Shown: positions 7,172 to 8,586 of the stretch, in pieces
How the letters are laid out: the number at the start of each line of letters is the position of its first letter
Numbering within the stretch: position 1 is the stretch's first letter
NCBI GenBank assembly: GCA_031373545.1
Contig: JANMMT010000145.1
Coordinates: 1-8,586, forward strand
Direction: 5' to 3'
DNA from: JADCCX01 sp031373545
GTDB lineage: Bacteria > Pseudomonadota > Alphaproteobacteria > Rhizobiales > Beijerinckiaceae
Length of the DNA stretch: 8,586 bases
Made by a program: the position numbers and the translations under genes
The notes under the pieces: model-generated
What the model was told of the DNA's origin: nothing
The model's database searches: none
The model's input: only the letters and a program-made list of their open reading frames with translations

Positions 7172-8586
7172 CTATTTTCCACCGCGCACCTCGCGCCAGG
7201 CCCCGCGGAAGGGGTGGAAGCTGAAGCGCACGCGCACACCCCCCGGCGGCACCGCCACGGCGCGAAACACCGCGTTGGCGCGCTCCATGGTTGCAGGCAA
7301 GCCATTGACGCTGACCTGCCACCAATCATCATACAAATCATTCAACACCACAAAACCGCCCCCGCTCGATTGCGCCTCGATGATCACCTCCGTGTTGCGA
7401 TAGCTCAAGATGCGCACGCTGCGTGTCCCCGCCTTGCCCGCAGCCTCGGCTTGCGTCACTGCCCGGCCCAGAACCACGCTGTCCCGCGGGTTGAAACCTT
7501 CCGGCCAGCTGCCTGAATCAATCAGCGCTTCTGTCTCGGCAAACAGGGCATGCGCTGCAAACAACACGCGGGGCAGCGCGCGGGGATTCTCGTAGATGAA
7601 GCCATCTGCCGTGCGCGCGACAAGCGGAAATTCCGCCTCATCCACCTTGGGATCAAGTTCCTTTAACGGCACAGGGCTGGCGATGAAGCGCAGCCCGGTC
7701 ATATCCGCCATCAAGGAGCGATAGGAGTGAAACAGCGGCGTGAACAGACGGTCCGACGGCATGGCGATGTGATCGCGCGTGCCGACCGCGCGGCTGTAAT
7801 GTGCATCCCTCACGGGGTTGTAGCCGAGCGTGTGGTGCAGATCATGCACCAGGCTGGCGTTGGGCCAGTGGAACCCGAGACCAGCAAGCTCAACCCGGTC
7901 GATGCGGTCGGGCCCGCGCCCGGCGGCTGTGCGGTCTTTCAAGACGCGGATGGTCTCGTTCTGGGTCTGCGGGCGCAGGACGTCGTAAGTGTCGGTCACG
8001 AGACCCGTTGATTCATTGGGCGCATTGTTCCAGCCGAGGTCCGCCAGCATGAACAGGCTGACGCTGAGCATCAGCAGCCGCTTGCGCCCTTCCAACTGGC
8101 GCAGAAGCAACAGGCACATCCCCCCCGCCACCAGAAAGCACACCGATGCCGCAAGGGGCGCGATGGTCTGTTCCAGCCGCCCGACGGATCGGGCGAGAGA
8201 GGCGCCTGACAGAAGTGCCACCAGAGCCATGAAACCGAACAGGGCCAGAAGAACGCCTGGCAGGCGCAGACGCGGCAGCGTGATCCAGCGGTGCACTGCA
8301 TAGCCTCCCGCGATGGAGCCAAAAGCGCAGGCCAGAAACAGCGCATCTGCCGGGCGCCGAAAGCGATCGATACCGGGCACGGCCATGAAGATGAGGCTGA
8401 AAAACGGCGTGTAACGGCCGAGGCTGTACAGCAGGAACACCAAGCAGGCCGCAGCCAGAAACAGCGCATCACGCCGATGCGGATCATCCGTGTATGGCTC
8501 GTCCGCGAATGGCTTGCGCAGCAGGAACGGCAGCATGGCAAGCCCCATGACAGGAAGCATTCCGAAATACAGCGTCGCCATGTTGC
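7172..8586 (-). CDS. YfhO-like multi-pass membrane protein, N-terminal part missing
   Basis: This is the C-terminal 470 or so residues of a large integral membrane protein, ending in a TAG at 7174-7172. The visible part opens with several membrane segments over roughly the first 180 residues, counted from the Met at 8581. A soluble domain follows, closing with the YfhO-type beta region: VVLNDLYDDWWQVSVNG near 411-427, then VPPGGVRVRFSFHPF. The YfhO family has a GT-C-like glycosyltransferase layout and is linked in Gram-positives to sugar modification of cell-wall polymers. Its role in alphaproteobacteria is not established. The frame stays open past the Met at 8581 to the window edge (an Asn codon). 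Family members are commonly 800 residues or more, so the start and the catalytic N-terminal part lie outside. A shorter protein starting at 8581 is less likely. Confidence 0.8.
   Translation of the reverse strand, partial: NMATLYFGMLPVMGLAMLPFLLRKPFADEPYTDDPHRRDALFLAAACLVFLLYSLGRYTPFFSLIFMAVPGIDRFRRPADALFLACAFGSIAGGYAVHRWITLPRLRLPGVLLALFGFMALVALLSGASLARSVGRLEQTIAPLAASVCFLVAGGMCLLLLRQLEGRKRLLMLSVSLFMLADLGWNNAPNESTGLVTDTYDVLRPQTQNETIRVLKDRTAAGRGPDRIDRVELAGLGFHWPNASLVHDLHHTLGYNPVRDAHYSRAVGTRDHIAMPSDRLFTPLFHSYRSLMADMTGLRFIASPVPLKELDPKVDEAEFPLVARTADGFIYENPRALPRVLFAAHALFAETEALIDSGSWPEGFNPRDSVVLGRAVTQAEAAGKAGTRSVRILSYRNTEVIIEAQSSGGGFVVLNDLYDDWWQVSVNGLPATMERANAVFRAVAVPPGGVRVRFSFHPFRGAWREVRGGK

Overview
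The window reads as a GC-rich chromosomal segment of a flagellated alphaproteobacterium. The evidence for this is the small flagellin with short central domain, the Tat-type binding-protein leader, the peptide ABC transporter beside an M81 metallopeptidase, and the codon bias. The genus cannot be named from this sequence alone. I see no tRNA, rRNA, CRISPR array, insertion sequence, integrase or phage gene. The region looks like ordinary chromosome rather than a mobile island.

Left part (1-3902, minus strand): a peptide/nickel-type (Dpp/Opp family) ABC transporter operon. Its order is substrate-binding protein, DppB-type permease, DppC-type permease and DppD-type ATPase, the last cut by the window edge. 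All junctions are overlapping stop/start codons. The binding-protein gene carries a single-base insertion near 2527-2528 that splits an otherwise intact 531-residue protein. This is either a recent loss of function or a sequence error. A good sigma-70 type promoter with a palindrome in its spacer lies upstream, at 3956-3984.

Middle (4056-5537, plus strand): a full-length M81 (MlrC/microcystinase-like) metallopeptidase, transcribed divergently from the transporter. The simplest reading is that the transporter imports a peptide-like or amide compound and the M81 enzyme opens or degrades it. The substrate cannot be deduced.

Right-middle (5543-6954, minus strand): a stand-alone receiver-domain protein with non-canonical residues at the phosphorylation site, converging almost end to end with the M81 gene. 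Upstream of it is a small flagellin gene whose 3' end is followed by a strong hairpin. The last 15 bases of the flagellin reading frame and its flank are repeated just beyond the stop codon with a 20-base period.

Right edge (7172-8586, minus strand): the C-terminal part of a large YfhO-like membrane protein, running off the window.

I did not find a convincing undescribed system. The points most worth a second look are the frameshifted binding protein, the degenerate receiver beside a flagellin, the palindrome inside the transporter promoter, and the tandem duplication at the flagellin 3' end.
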